NCBI RefSeq assembly: GCF_023101345.1
Contig: NZ_CP095848.1
Location: 1,239,501-1,303,500 of the forward strand
Direction of reading: 5' to 3'
DNA from: Hymenobacter sublimis
GTDB taxonomy: Bacteria; Bacteroidota; Bacteroidia; Cytophagales; Hymenobacteraceae
Length of the DNA stretch: 64,000 bases
The notes under the pieces are model-generated. The model ran no database searches and was not told the origin of the DNA. It saw only the letters and a list, made by a program, of their open reading frames with translations. A program made the position numbers and the translations under genes. Positions within the stretch are counted from its first letter, which is position 1. Each line of letters starts with the position of its first letter. Below, piece by piece: positions 9,089-17,536 of this stretch.

Positions 9089-9691
9089 TTACTTCCGCTT
9101 GGGGCGCTTGCGGCGCCGGGCGGCTACCCGCTGCCGCTCCGCCTTGCGCTCGGCCCGGAAAGCCAGACGCTCCTCCATGCGGCCCATCAGCTGGCGGCGC
9201 ACGTGGTGGGCCAGGGCCGAAAGAGACACGAGTTGGGTGGTGCGCAGAAAATTCAGCACGTCGCGGCGGCGGTAGGTGCTCACACCCGGTAGCCCCTGGG
9301 CCAGCAGAAACTGCTTGATTTCCTCCAGGCGCAGCAGCGCGGCCACGGCAGGGCGCTCCACGGTGGCATTGTACAAAGCTGGGCGGTGGGCGTGCAGCCC
9401 CTCACTGGACGCCACGAGCACGCCTACCCACTCCGGCAGCTGGGGCAGTAGCTTGGGCAAGTGCTTGGCCGTAACTACAAACGTGACGAAATCATAAGCC
9501 CGGCCGTAGCAGGGTAGCTGTTTGGCCACGCGCTGCAAGGTGTCGGCGTCGCCTTTCAGCTCGTAGCCGTGCATAAACTGCTCCGTGATGTGGACCACAT
9601 CGGCGCGGGTGGTGCCAGTGGGCAGCTCATCCACGTACACTCCGCCTTGCAGCAAGGGGTAGAGCAGAGTACGGATTTCCGGATCGTTCAT
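9089..9691 (-). CDS. sce7726-like protein with lysine/arginine-rich tail
   Basis: A 200-residue protein starting MNDPEIRTLLYPLL at 9691, chosen over an upstream in-frame start that adds 11 residues. The core RADVVHITEQFMHGYELKGD, DTLQRVAKQLPCYGRAYD and FVTFVVTAKH resembles the sce7726 family. That family keeps a predicted nuclease-like pattern of GYE(L/I)K(S/G)D followed by DTL. The last about 40 residues are strongly basic (KAERQRVAARRRKRPKRK), consistent with nucleic-acid binding. I infer a DNA-associated role, but no experiment I know fixes it. The call rests on motif resemblance only. It is divergent from the small membrane gene at 9773. Confidence 0.6.
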   Translation of the reverse strand: MNDPEIRTLLYPLLQGGVYVDELPTGTTRADVVHITEQFMHGYELKGDADTLQRVAKQLPCYGRAYDFVTFVVTAKHLPKLLPQLPEWVGVLVASSEGLHAHRPALYNATVERPAVAALLRLEEIKQFLLAQGLPGVSTYRRRDVLNFLRTTQLVSLSALAHHVRRQLMGRMEERLAFRAERKAERQRVAARRRKRPKRK

Positions 9692-9772
9692 GTAAGAAGC
9701 AAGTAGCCGCCAAAGCGCCCGCAAAGTTCGGCGGAATGGGCCAACAACGCTACGGGTTCTTTACCTTGAGGA

Positions 9773-9967
9773 ATGAACACGCTATTCGGTCGTTATCAGG
9801 TGGCTCCCATTTTCTACGCGGGCCTGGTGTGGGTGCTTATTGGCTTGTTTGGAAAGCACCACACCGCCTTTCTTATTCTGGGCTTGCTGTTTATGGTCAT
9901 GGGCCTGAAGCGAGTAGAGCAGCCCCCGCAGGAGCCTCCACAGCCCGAGAGCCCCGCCGACCAGTAA
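9773..9967 (+). CDS. Small two-helix membrane protein
   Basis: A 64-residue ORF with two hydrophobic stretches, about residues 11-26 (APIFYAGLVWVLIGLF) and 31-45 (TAFLILGLLFMVMGL). A Pro/Glu/Gln-rich hydrophilic tail follows. It starts at ATG 9773 just after TTTACCTTGAGG, which resembles a Bacteroidota -7 box. It ends 59 bases before the glycosyltransferase start, so the two could share a transcript. Function unknown. Confidence 0.55.
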   Translation: MNTLFGRYQVAPIFYAGLVWVLIGLFGKHHTAFLILGLLFMVMGLKRVEQPPQEPPQPESPADQ

Positions 9968-10026
9968 AGGAAAGCAGCAGGTACGCTTTGTCGCTACCTT
10001 TGGGGTGTCCTTTACCGCCGACCCCT

Positions 10027-11679
10027 ATGCCCTTCCCAATGACCTCCCGCCGCTGGCTCTGGCTCTTGCTTTTAGTGCTCGGTGCGGCCTTTTTCTGGCA
10101 GCTGGGCAGTTGGGGGCCGTTGGAAAGCAGTGAGGCGCGCTACGCGGAAATCGGGCGGGAAATGCTAGCGGGCCAGGACTGGCTCCACCCGCGCCTGCTT
10201 GGGATTCAGCACTTTCACAAGCCTCCGCTTACGTACTGGCTCACGGCCGCCGGCCTGGGTCTGCTGGGCGAAAACACGCTGGGCGTGCGCCTGCTGCCGG
10301 TGCTGGCTGTGCTGCTGCAAGTGGGGCTCATGTACGGGCTGGCCCTGCTGCTGTTCCCGCAAGACCGGGCCCGGGCCCTGGCCGCCGCCGTCATCTACGG
10401 CAGCCTGCCCGTCGTGCTGATTTCGGCCCTCAACGTTACCACCGACGCCTACCTGGCCACCCTGGAACTGGCCGCCGCCTACGGCATTTTGCGCTACTAC
10501 CACAGTGGCGGGGCGCGCTGGCTCTACCTGTTTTGGGTGGGGCTGGGGCTGGCTTTTCTCACCAAGGGCCCCGTGGGGTTTGTGCTACCCCTGATGGTGG
10601 TTATTGGGTTTTACTTCAAGCAGGGCCAACCGCGGCGGCCATTCACCATCCACCACGCCCTGGGTTTTTTGGCATTTGCGCTGGTGGGGCTGAGCTGGTA
10701 CTTGTACCTGATGGGCGAGAATCCGGCCTTTGTGCGCTATTTCCTGTTCGAGCATACGGTGGAGCGCTTTGCCAACGCGGCCACATTCAACCGGGCCAAA
10801 CCCTGGTGGTTTTACCTGGTGCTGGCCCCGGCTACCAGCCTGCCCTGGGCCGTGGCCCTGGTGGCCCGCGCCGTGCGCACGCCCTGGAGTTCGGTGCCGC
10901 AGCAGTGGCGCAACGTGCTCATTTTCTGGGTACTGGTGCCGCTGGTGTTCTTCTCCCTTTCCAAGTCCAAGCTGCTGCTCTACGTGCTGCCCATCTTCCC
11001 CGGGGTAGTGCTCCTGACGGTGTACTACCTGGGCCGTTGCACCGAGGCCGCCCTGCACCGCTGGTACGTGGGCATCGTGGCGTTTTATGGGTTTTTGCTC
11101 GGGGCCCTGTGCCTGCTACCCATCTTCACGACGGTCATCAACCTGGGGTTTGAGGTAAAGCCCCTGACGGCCATCTGGCCCGCGGCCGGCATTATTACGC
11201 TGGTGCTCACGCTCACGCTCTGGAACCAGGTGCGCATTGCCCCGCGCCTGTTGGCGGCCACGGTCCTGTTCACGGTATTCCTGCTGCTGTCGGCCAAGCC
11301 CATTATGCAGCAGAACGAGCTGGCCTTCAACGGCAGCCGCCCGCTGGCGGAGTTTCTGCGCAGCAAGCAGCTCACGAGCCGCCAGGTACTTGTGTACGAC
11401 CAACTGCTGCCCTCCCTGGCTTTTGAGCTGGGGCAGCTGCCCGTATTCCTGAACGATGGCAACAGCAGCCTCAACCGTGAAACCCAGTTTGAGCCCGGCA
11501 CCAGCTGGCACCGTTACCTGCTCTACCTCCAAGACCCCCAGCAGGAGCCAGCCCTCGGTGCCCTGCTCCTCCAACACCCGGTATTGCTGGTGAAAGGCGA
11601 GCTGAAGCCCGAGCGCCGGTGGATGCTACGCCACTTTCAGCAGCAGCAAAAGCTCGGCAAGTGGACCGTATGGTGGTAG
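10027..11679 (+). CDS. ArnT-like glycosyltransferase family 39 membrane protein
   Basis: A 550-residue polytopic protein of the PMT/ArnT glycosyltransferase superfamily (GT-C fold). These enzymes move sugars from polyprenyl-phosphate carriers to lipid A or protein in the periplasm. Near the N-terminus it has WGPLESSEARYAEIGREML, with the conserved acidic-residue pattern of this family. HFHKPPLTYWL follows, then about a dozen hydrophobic helices including FLTKGPVGFVLPL. The ATG at 10027 is used; an ATG four codons later (10039) is equally possible. A TACCTTTG box lies at 9995-10002, a fitting -7 element with a short leader. A strong terminator follows. The acceptor substrate cannot be read from sequence. 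Confidence 0.82.
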   Translation: MPFPMTSRRWLWLLLLVLGAAFFWQLGSWGPLESSEARYAEIGREMLAGQDWLHPRLLGIQHFHKPPLTYWLTAAGLGLLGENTLGVRLLPVLAVLLQVGLMYGLALLLFPQDRARALAAAVIYGSLPVVLISALNVTTDAYLATLELAAAYGILRYYHSGGARWLYLFWVGLGLAFLTKGPVGFVLPLMVVIGFYFKQGQPRRPFTIHHALGFLAFALVGLSWYLYLMGENPAFVRYFLFEHTVERFANAATFNRAKPWWFYLVLAPATSLPWAVALVARAVRTPWSSVPQQWRNVLIFWVLVPLVFFSLSKSKLLLYVLPIFPGVVLLTVYYLGRCTEAALHRWYVGIVAFYGFLLGALCLLPIFTTVINLGFEVKPLTAIWPAAGIITLVLTLTLWNQVRIAPRLLAATVLFTVFLLLSAKPIMQQNELAFNGSRPLAEFLRSKQLTSRQVLVYDQLLPSLAFELGQLPVFLNDGNSSLNRETQFEPGTSWHRYLLYLQDPQQEPALGALLLQHPVLLVKGELKPERRWMLRHFQQQQKLGKWTVWW

Positions 11680-12019
11680 GTGCCAACGCCTTGAAATTCA
11701 AGTAAAAACGTTGCTTTCTAATCCGGCTAAAAACAGAAAAGCCGCTACCAGAGGTAGCGGCTTTTTCTACGGGGTTGCAGTCAGCTATTCTATATCCACC
11801 CTACTCCATTCACCAACTGCAACACACCACGCAAAGAGCCTTCCTTTCCAATAAACCCTTTGTGCGCCGTTTGTTATTGAGTCAAAGGTAGAAAAGGCAA
11901 CATCCAGTTGGCGGCAACTTTTGGCTAACGGCAGCTTCTGCACGGCCAGCGTCGCCTGTGACCCGACGGACGGAAATTCGGCGGGGCAGCAGGGGCCACT
12001 TGGTAGGCTGCCGCGCCGA
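11680..12019. other. Gap between convergent glycosyltransferase and lysA genes
   Basis: About 340 bases with the terminator at 11740-11766 and nothing else I can support. No ORF with a credible start or composition is present. Confidence 0.5.
11740..11766 (+). terminator. Rho-independent terminator after the glycosyltransferase
   Basis: AGCCGCTAC (11740-11748) pairs with GTAGCGGCT (11754-11762) around a 5-base loop and is followed by TTTTC. An A-run on the other side could make it work for lysA read-through as well. Confidence 0.85.
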
Positions 12020-13162
12020 TTAGCGGTACACGGCCTCGGCCTTTTCGCGCAGGTTGTAGGCCGAGGACATCACCTCGCCGTAAGCCCCCGCCGAGCGAAT
12101 TGCCACCAAGTCGCCGCGCCGGGTTTCGGGTAGGAGCACGGCCTTCCCAAACGTATCCGACGACTCGCAAATGGGCCCCACGATGTCGTAGGCCAGTTCC
12201 GGGCCCTGGCTGCTTAGGTTCTGAATAAGGTGGAAGCTACCGTACAGCGCCGGCCGGATCAGCTCCGTCATGCCGGCATCGAGGATGGCAAAGCGGGTTT
12301 GCTGGCTTTCCTTGACGTAAAGCACCCGGCTCATGAGCGTGCCGCACTGGGCCACTACCGCCCGGCCCAACTCCACGTGCACCTGCTGGCCTGGCCGCCG
12401 CTCCAGGTGCTGCTCAAACATGCCGAAATAGGCGGCAAAGTCCGGAATGGAGTGCTGATCGGGGTGTTGATAATCGATGCCTAGGCCCCCGCCCACGTTG
12501 AGGTGGGGCAGCTGGTGGCCGCGGCTTTCCAGCCAGGTTTGCAGCTCATTGAGCTTGCGGCTCAGGTTGGCAAACGCCGACAGCTCCGTAATCTGGGAGC
12601 CGATGTGGGCGTGCAGACCTACCAACTCCACATTAAGTAAGCTATCCAGCCCATCAATGACACCGGCCAAATCGGGCAGACTGATGCCGAACTTGTTGGC
12701 ATCGAGGCCGGTGGTGATGTAGGCGTGGGTGTGGGCGTCCACGTTGGGGTTGATGCGCAGGGCTACCCGCGCGGTGCGGCCCTGGGCCCCGGCCAACTCG
12801 TTGAGCACCTGCAGCTCCGGCACCGACTCGGCATTAAAGCAGAAGATGTCGGCGGCCAGGGCACGGCTAATTTCCGCATCAGACTTGCCCACGCCCGCAA
12901 ATACCACGTGGTCCGGTGCGAAACCAGCCTCCAGGGCGCGCTGCACCTCGCCGCCACTCACGCAGTCGGCCCCCAGCCCGGCCTGCTGAATGCGTTGCAG
13001 AATAGGTAGGTTGGAATTGGCCTTTAGGGCGTAGTGCACTTGGAAGTTGCCAGGCCGGGCCGCTGCCGTAAGCGCCACCAGGGTCTGATCTAGCAGCTGC
13101 AGGTCGTAGTAATAGAAAGGCGTGGGCTGCTGGGCAAGCTCCGCCGGAAGTTGAAAAGGCAT
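12020..13162 (-). CDS. lysA: Diaminopimelate decarboxylase
   Basis: Last step of lysine synthesis: PLP-dependent decarboxylation of meso-diaminopimelate. The 380-residue protein has the fold-III alanine-racemase-like barrel. The Schiff-base lysine is in HYALKANSN, HAHIGSQI follows, and GGGLGIDY is the phosphate-binding glycine loop. CESSDTF near the C-terminus stands where most homologues have CESGD. The usual EPGR motif reads ELGR (VELGRAVVAQCG), which may be a lineage variant. The ATG at 13162 is preferred over a TTG two codons earlier. It follows lysC on the same strand with about 118 bases of repeat-rich spacer, so the two form a likely lysine-pathway unit. Confidence 0.92.
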   Translation of the reverse strand: MPFQLPAELAQQPTPFYYYDLQLLDQTLVALTAAARPGNFQVHYALKANSNLPILQRIQQAGLGADCVSGGEVQRALEAGFAPDHVVFAGVGKSDAEISRALAADIFCFNAESVPELQVLNELAGAQGRTARVALRINPNVDAHTHAYITTGLDANKFGISLPDLAGVIDGLDSLLNVELVGLHAHIGSQITELSAFANLSRKLNELQTWLESRGHQLPHLNVGGGLGIDYQHPDQHSIPDFAAYFGMFEQHLERRPGQQVHVELGRAVVAQCGTLMSRVLYVKESQQTRFAILDAGMTELIRPALYGSFHLIQNLSSQGPELAYDIVGPICESSDTFGKAVLLPETRRGDLVAIRSAGAYGEVMSSAYNLREKAEAVYR

Positions 13163-13280
13163 TATCAAAGGTTTTTAAGCTGTTAGCTAATAGCTCTGTT
13201 GGCTGTTAGCTCCTGACTATCGGTAAAAAGCTAGTAGCCAATAACTAACAGCTAGCAGCTATTAGCCATCAGCTAACAGC
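13163..13280. repeat. Inverted GCTGTTAGCTAATAGC-type repeats between lysC and lysA
   Basis: The spacer is built from degenerate copies of GCTGTTAGCT/AGCTAACAGC in both orientations, for example GCTGTTAGCTAATAGC near 13180 and CAGCTATTAGCC plus CAGCTAACAGCC near 13255-13280. The copies can fold into a long imperfect hairpin in the lysC-lysA transcript. I see no open reading frame. Confidence 0.6.
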
Positions 13281-14606
13281 CTACTTCAAAAACACGCCGG
13301 CATTCAGGGCTTGCAAGGCGCGTACTTTGTCGTTGGTATGCACCAGAATGCTGATGTTGTTGGGTGAGCCGCCGTAGCTGATCATGCGCACTGGAATGTC
13401 TTTCAGGGCGGCAAAGGCTTGGTTGGCCGCGCCGTGCGCGTCCTGCCCCAAGCTGCCAACCAGGCAGATGATGGACTGATTTTCATCTACTTCCACAGTG
13501 CCGAAGCGCTGCAGCTCCCCCAGAATTTGGGGTAGGCGGGTGGCGTCGTCGATGGTTAAGGAGACGGCCACCTCGGAGGTAGTAATCATGTCGATGGAGG
13601 TGCGGTAACGCTCGAAAATCTCAAACAGGCTGCGCAAAAAGCCGTGAGCCAGCAGCATCCGGCTCGACTTCACGTTGATGGCCGTGATGCCGTCCTTGGC
13701 CGCTACGGCCTTGATGGCCTCGGCCCCGGTTTTGGCCGAAATCAGGGTGCCGGGCGCTTCGGGCTGCATGGTGTTGAGCAGGCGCACCGGAATGCCGTGC
13801 TGGCGGGCCGGTAGCACCGAGCTGGGGTGCAGAATCTTGGCTCCGAAGTAAGCCAGCTCCGCGGCCTCGTCAAACGACAGCTCCCGGATGGGGTAGGTAC
13901 CCTGCACGACGCGCGGGTCGTTGTTGTGCAGCCCGTCAATGTCGGTCCAGATTTGGATTTCCTCGGCTTCCACGGCCGCCCCAATCAGGGAAGCAGAGTA
14001 GTCGGAGCCCCCGCGCTTGAGGTTGTCGATGTGGCCCTGGGCGCTGCGGCAGATGTAGCCCTGGGTAATGAACAGCTGCTCAGCGGCGTAGGGCGCCAAG
14101 GTAGTGGCCAGGTGCTCCCGAATGTAGGCCGCATCGGGCTCCTCATCCACGTCGAGGCGCATGAAGTCCAGGGCGGGCAGTAGCACGGCCGGGCGGTGCA
14201 GCACCTGGGTTACGTAGCGGTGCACTAGCAACGTGCTCAGCAGCTCCCCTTGGGCCAGTATCACCCGTTCCCCATCGGCGGAAAGCGGGGCCGAAGTCAG
14301 GCGGAGTATTGTGTCGAAATGCTGATTAAGCGCCTCAATGGCAGCCTCAGCGGTAGTAGCTTCCGGGAGCAGCTCGCGGGCTACCTCGTGGTAGCGCTGG
14401 CGCAGGACCTCCACGCGGGCGGTAGCGGCGGCCGTGTCGCCGGCGTAGAGCAGGGTAGCAATTTCCACCAGCGCATTGGTGGTGCCACTCATGGCCGAGA
14501 GCACCACGATGCGGCGCTGCAAGTGGGGGGCATGAACCAACTCAGCTACTTCGCGCATCCGCTGCGGCGACCCAACGGACGTGCCGCCAAACTTTAAAAT
14601 TTTCAT
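13281..14606 (-). CDS. lysC: Aspartate kinase
   Basis: First committed step of the aspartate family: phosphorylates L-aspartate to feed lysine, methionine and threonine. The 441-residue monofunctional protein starts MKILKFGGTSVGSPQRM, the canonical kinase N-terminus. It has GRGGSDYSA-like NLKRGGSDYSASLIG and WTDIDGLHNNDPR. The C-terminal about 160 residues carry paired ACT domains (ITAINVKSSRML and DENQSIICLVGSLGQD), where lysine or threonine would feed back. There is no homoserine dehydrogenase fusion. Its neighbour lysA supports a role in lysine and cell-wall diaminopimelate supply. Confidence 0.93.
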   Translation of the reverse strand: MKILKFGGTSVGSPQRMREVAELVHAPHLQRRIVVLSAMSGTTNALVEIATLLYAGDTAAATARVEVLRQRYHEVARELLPEATTAEAAIEALNQHFDTILRLTSAPLSADGERVILAQGELLSTLLVHRYVTQVLHRPAVLLPALDFMRLDVDEEPDAAYIREHLATTLAPYAAEQLFITQGYICRSAQGHIDNLKRGGSDYSASLIGAAVEAEEIQIWTDIDGLHNNDPRVVQGTYPIRELSFDEAAELAYFGAKILHPSSVLPARQHGIPVRLLNTMQPEAPGTLISAKTGAEAIKAVAAKDGITAINVKSSRMLLAHGFLRSLFEIFERYRTSIDMITTSEVAVSLTIDDATRLPQILGELQRFGTVEVDENQSIICLVGSLGQDAHGAANQAFAALKDIPVRMISYGGSPNNISILVHTNDKVRALQALNAGVFLK

Positions 14607-14663
14607 AAACGGTGAAAAACGGGAGATAAGTGGCGCAGAAAAGCCCGTAAGGTTGCGGGCAGA

Positions 14664-14701
14664 AAAGAAAAAAGCGCCGATCCTGGGCAGGACCGGCGCT
14701 T
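14664..14701 (-). terminator. Terminator between a small ORF and lysC
   Basis: AAGCGCCGATCCT (14672-14684) pairs with AGGACCGGCGCTT (14689-14701) with one mismatch and a 4-base loop. Read on the minus strand it is followed by a T-rich run (14664-14671). It lies downstream of the 52-codon ORF and in front of lysC, so it could end that transcript or attenuate lysC. Confidence 0.7.
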
Positions 14702-14741
14702 GAAGGTTCAGTAGTAGGGCTACGGCGAACAGGTGCGACGG

Positions 14742-14900
14742 TCAGGTCGGGTTGCGTTTCTTCGATTTCTTGACCATCAGTAGGCCCGCCGATACCGGCA
14801 GGGCTACCCGTTTGCCCGGCGCTACCTTCGTCCGCATGCCCGCTACTTCCGCCGAAGCCAGCAGCGTAGTGGTACAGAAGAAACAGGTAGCGTTTGTCAT
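14742..14900 (-). CDS. Small 52-residue protein with CxxC motif
   Basis: The minus strand has an ATG (14898-14900) and a TGA (14742-14744) enclosing 52 codons. The product begins MTNATCFFCTTTLLASAEV and ends LLMVKKSKKRNPT. It has a CFFC pair and a basic C-terminus. A good intrinsic terminator follows 40 bases later on the same strand, which supports a real short transcript. I do not recognise the family. It could instead be the translated leader of lysC, though there is no run of Lys, Thr or Ile codons to suggest classical attenuation. Existence as a protein is inference. Confidence 0.45.
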   Translation of the reverse strand: MTNATCFFCTTTLLASAEVAGMRTKVAPGKRVALPVSAGLLMVKKSKKRNPT

Positions 14901-15182
14901 GGGAAAAGAAACCGCCGCGGATCAGGAGCCGCCGCGCTTTTGCGGCCGCAAGTACGGAGTTTCTGCGAAAGATTCCAGCGGGCTGTATGCGAATTTTTCT
15001 ATTTGACAGGCCGGCGAAATCCGGTGGCTCAACAGCAGGACGGGCTTTTTTGACTTAAAATTCCTTACGATCCACGTACCCTCGCTAATAATGCCAATAA
15101 ATCGGTCCTACAGCACTTATCGGGTTAGCGCACGGGCGGGCGTCTGTTTACTATGGAAACTTCGGCCGGAAGAGAAGTAGGC

Positions 15183-15989
15183 TTAGTGCCACGTAACAGG
15201 CCCTATAACTGGAGTTGTAAAAGGTATTGGCTGCCCGCTGGCCGTAGCTCGGTTCCCCGCCGAATCAATGGCCTCAAAAAGGACCGTGCACTCCTCTTGG
15301 GAACTGAATCGAAAATGTCCGCCGCAGGTAAACCACCCTACGTCTAGTTGGTCGCTCCAGGCAGTTAAGTAGGCCGTCGTTTGCTGCCCGCTACGTGTAT
15401 GCCGCACAGTGGTTTTAATGAGGCAGTCGGAAGAGTCGCGCAAAGGGTAGGTAAAGTGAACGTAGTTCTCTGTGCCTTCGCTGTTGTCTGAAAAGACCTT
15501 TTTTACAACAGTTGGCGTACTTACCCAAGCCGGCGCCTGGGTATCGGGTGTGGCCGTTACTCGCCATTGGTAAATGGTTTTTACTGGCTGTCCCGAGATA
15601 CGCACGTGGTTTCTGAAAAGCCAGGAGATATTTTCATTGTTGCGGCTGGCTCTCAATTCGTAAGTGTTACCGGCCAGCAATGGGTGGCTTGGTTGGAGCA
15701 CTACCGATAAGTTACCACCATTCGTCACTGGGCGGTCCTTCACAATCAGGGGCACCGAGTCATGCGCTGACCACAGGTATACTTGGGTAGCATACCCTAT
15801 TTGTTGCATCTCCTTGGAAAGATAGACAGAGAAATCTGTTGACAATAGGATAACCTGACGGGGTTGAATCACCTTTACCTTTTCGCTTGGCCATACCGTA
15901 ATCCACGGAGAAACGTCACACTGGGCCCAGGCCGGAACAATTCCAGATAGCAACGTAAAAAGTAGAGTCAATAAGGATAGTCGAAACAC
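15183..15989 (-). CDS. Hypothetical secreted protein
   Basis: A 268-residue protein starting at ATG 15989 with a signal peptide (MFRLSLLTLLFTLLSGIVPAWAQ). The mature part is beta-rich, with Ig-like character around SGQPVKTIYQWRVTATPD and FEAIDSAGNRATASGQPI. Cysteines in CDVSP, DSSDC, FTCGG and EECT may form disulphides outside the cytoplasm. Base composition is more AT-rich than the neighbouring genes. No family recognised. A 30-bp direct repeat lies just upstream. Confidence 0.6.
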   Translation of the reverse strand: MFRLSLLTLLFTLLSGIVPAWAQCDVSPWITVWPSEKVKVIQPRQVILLSTDFSVYLSKEMQQIGYATQVYLWSAHDSVPLIVKDRPVTNGGNLSVVLQPSHPLLAGNTYELRASRNNENISWLFRNHVRISGQPVKTIYQWRVTATPDTQAPAWVSTPTVVKKVFSDNSEGTENYVHFTYPLRDSSDCLIKTTVRHTRSGQQTTAYLTAWSDQLDVGWFTCGGHFRFSSQEECTVLFEAIDSAGNRATASGQPIPFTTPVIGPVTWH

Positions 15990-16017
15990 ATTTTAGGAAA
16001 AAATATAATGGTTTTCC

Positions 16018-16047
16018 ATTGAGTAGTAACGTCAAATAGGTATAAAC
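16018..16047. repeat. 30-bp direct repeat, copy 1
   Basis: The 30 bases starting ATTGAGTAGTAACGTCAAAT and ending GGTATAAAC are repeated exactly at 16083-16112, 65 bases downstream. Both copies are upstream of the secreted protein gene at 15183-15989. Confidence 0.85.
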
Positions 16048-16082
16048 TCTAGTATGTCAGCTGCTGCAAAAAGGAAGTCAAT

Positions 16083-16112
16083 ATTGAGTAGTAACGTCAA
16101 ATAGGTATAAAC
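16083..16112. repeat. 30-bp direct repeat, copy 2
   Basis: Exact second copy of 16018-16047. Its last bases overlap the first arm of the hairpin at 16109-16154. Confidence 0.85.
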
Positions 16113-16154
16113 CCATCCCCTTGAGCCGGTGTACTAACTCAAGGGGATGGGTTT
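16109..16154 (-). terminator. Strong hairpin terminator after the M28 peptidase gene
   Basis: A perfect 17-bp stem (16109-16125 with 16138-16154, AAACCCATCCCCTTGAG type) with a 12-base loop stands 24 bases past the peptidase stop. The stem ends in AAA/TTT, so it could work in either direction, though the T-run is short. Confidence 0.7.
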
Positions 16155-16177
16155 AGTTTCAGACAGCGCGAAGCCGC

Positions 16178-17536
16178 TTATCGCACCGGCTTCGGAATAA
16201 CGGGCAGGCTCTCGTGGCCTTCCGCATCTACCGATACTACCCCGAAAATGTAGTTGTCTTTGCTGTGGGGTAGGTCGGCTTTGGTATCCGTTACGAAGAA
16301 CTTCTGCTGCCACTCCGGGGCGCTGGTTTCGCGCATGAGCACGTAGTAGCCGGCGGGCTTCTCGCCCATTTTGGGGGCTTCCCACTTCAGCTCCGTGCGG
16401 TTGGTGAGGTTGGCCGTGAGCACACCCACGTTTTCAGGGGCGGCGGGGGCCAGGGCCAGGCTGGCCAGGGTAGCCAAGTTCACGCCCGTGTTGCGGCGCA
16501 GGTAGGGAAAGTCCATGAACTTGGCGTAGTCGCCGTATTCGGTGCCGCTTTCCGTGCGCAGATCCTGGTGTTGGTGGCGGAAATCCTCGTTCATTTCCGA
16601 GAAACGCACCGCCGTGAAGCCTTGCTGATTGAACGGCGTATGGTCGCCGCCGCGCAGGAATCGGTCGGGGCGATACTCCAGCACTACCTCGTGGCCGGGC
16701 ACGTACTGCTGGCAGGCCAAGCGGGTGTAGCGGGCCAGGTTGCGGCTGGGCGAGTCATTTTCCGAGGACAGCGTGCGGCGGACGCGGGCTTCGTCGGCGG
16801 TTTCGGTAGCGGGCACCCCCTCGCTGAACACGCGCAGGCGCTTGTCGTCCTTGATTTCCGGGTCGTGGCCCGAGGAGTTGCCCATGATGTCATTGTTGAG
16901 CATGGCCACCAAGTTCCAGCCTTCCTTTTTAGCGCGCTTGGCTAGGTGGGTGGAGCCATAAAGACCCTGCTCTTCGCCCTGCACCGCCACGAAAATGATG
17001 GTAGCCGGAAACTGCTGCTGTGACATCACGCGGGCCAACTCCATCACGGCTACCGTACCCGAGCCGTCGTCGTTGGCGCCGGGCGCGTCGGCGGTGGCGT
17101 TCATCACATCCGTCACCCGCGAGTCGATGTGGCCGCTCACAATGAAAATGCGCTTGTCCGTGGGATCGGTGCCGGGTAGGGTAGCCATGACGTTGGCCAT
17201 GACCACGGGCCGGTCGATGCGGCGGCCGTCGGGCTTCACGGTGAAGGTGTCCTGCTCTACTTTCAGCCGGCCCCCGCTGGCTTTGCTGTATTTCTTGAAC
17301 TCATTTTCTACCCAGTTGCGCGACGCCCCGATACCGCGCTTTTTGCTTTTGGTGTCCGAAAGCGTGTGACGCGTACCGAAGCTCACGAGTTTGTCAATGT
17401 CCTCGCGCAGGTTTTTCTCCGAAATATCCTGCACCATTTTCGTAATGAGCGGGTCGGGGGTAGCAGTGGGTTTGGTTTGGGCGAAGGCGGTGGCGCTAAG
17501 GCCCAGGGAAAGCAAAAGCAGCGTAGAACGGCGCAT
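16178..17536 (-). CDS. Secreted M28 family zinc peptidase with C-terminal fibronectin-like region
   Basis: A 452-residue exported metallopeptidase. The start at ATG 17536 opens a signal peptide (MRRSTLLLLSLGLSATAFAQ); the upstream in-frame extension is not coding-like. The zinc ligands and catalytic residues of M28 are visible in order: SGHIDSR (His and Asp), PGANDDGSGT (bridging Asp), GEEQGLYG (catalytic and ligand Glu), LNNDIMGN (Asp) and GGDHTPF (His). That order fits aminopeptidase activity on peptides in the periplasm or outside. The last about 85 residues (APENVGVLTANLTNRTELKW onward) look like a fibronectin type III fold. A strong hairpin follows. Confidence 0.9.
   Translation of the reverse strand: MRRSTLLLLSLGLSATAFAQTKPTATPDPLITKMVQDISEKNLREDIDKLVSFGTRHTLSDTKSKKRGIGASRNWVENEFKKYSKASGGRLKVEQDTFTVKPDGRRIDRPVVMANVMATLPGTDPTDKRIFIVSGHIDSRVTDVMNATADAPGANDDGSGTVAVMELARVMSQQQFPATIIFVAVQGEEQGLYGSTHLAKRAKKEGWNLVAMLNNDIMGNSSGHDPEIKDDKRLRVFSEGVPATETADEARVRRTLSSENDSPSRNLARYTRLACQQYVPGHEVVLEYRPDRFLRGGDHTPFNQQGFTAVRFSEMNEDFRHQHQDLRTESGTEYGDYAKFMDFPYLRRNTGVNLATLASLALAPAAPENVGVLTANLTNRTELKWEAPKMGEKPAGYYVLMRETSAPEWQQKFFVTDTKADLPHSKDNYIFGVVSVDAEGHESLPVIPKPVR

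Noticed and set aside
8578..9318. 246-codon plus-strand frame opposite the SDR/DUF2867 and sce7726-like genes
   Set aside because: It is the mirror of two well-supported minus-strand genes and its translation has no family character.
13281..14606. Bifunctional aspartate kinase/homoserine dehydrogenase
   Set aside because: The protein ends after the ACT region at 441 residues, so there is no room for a dehydrogenase domain.
14752..15006. 84-codon plus-strand frame
   Set aside because: It overlaps the minus-strand 52-codon ORF, which has a terminator in the right place; the plus frame has none and an odd composition.
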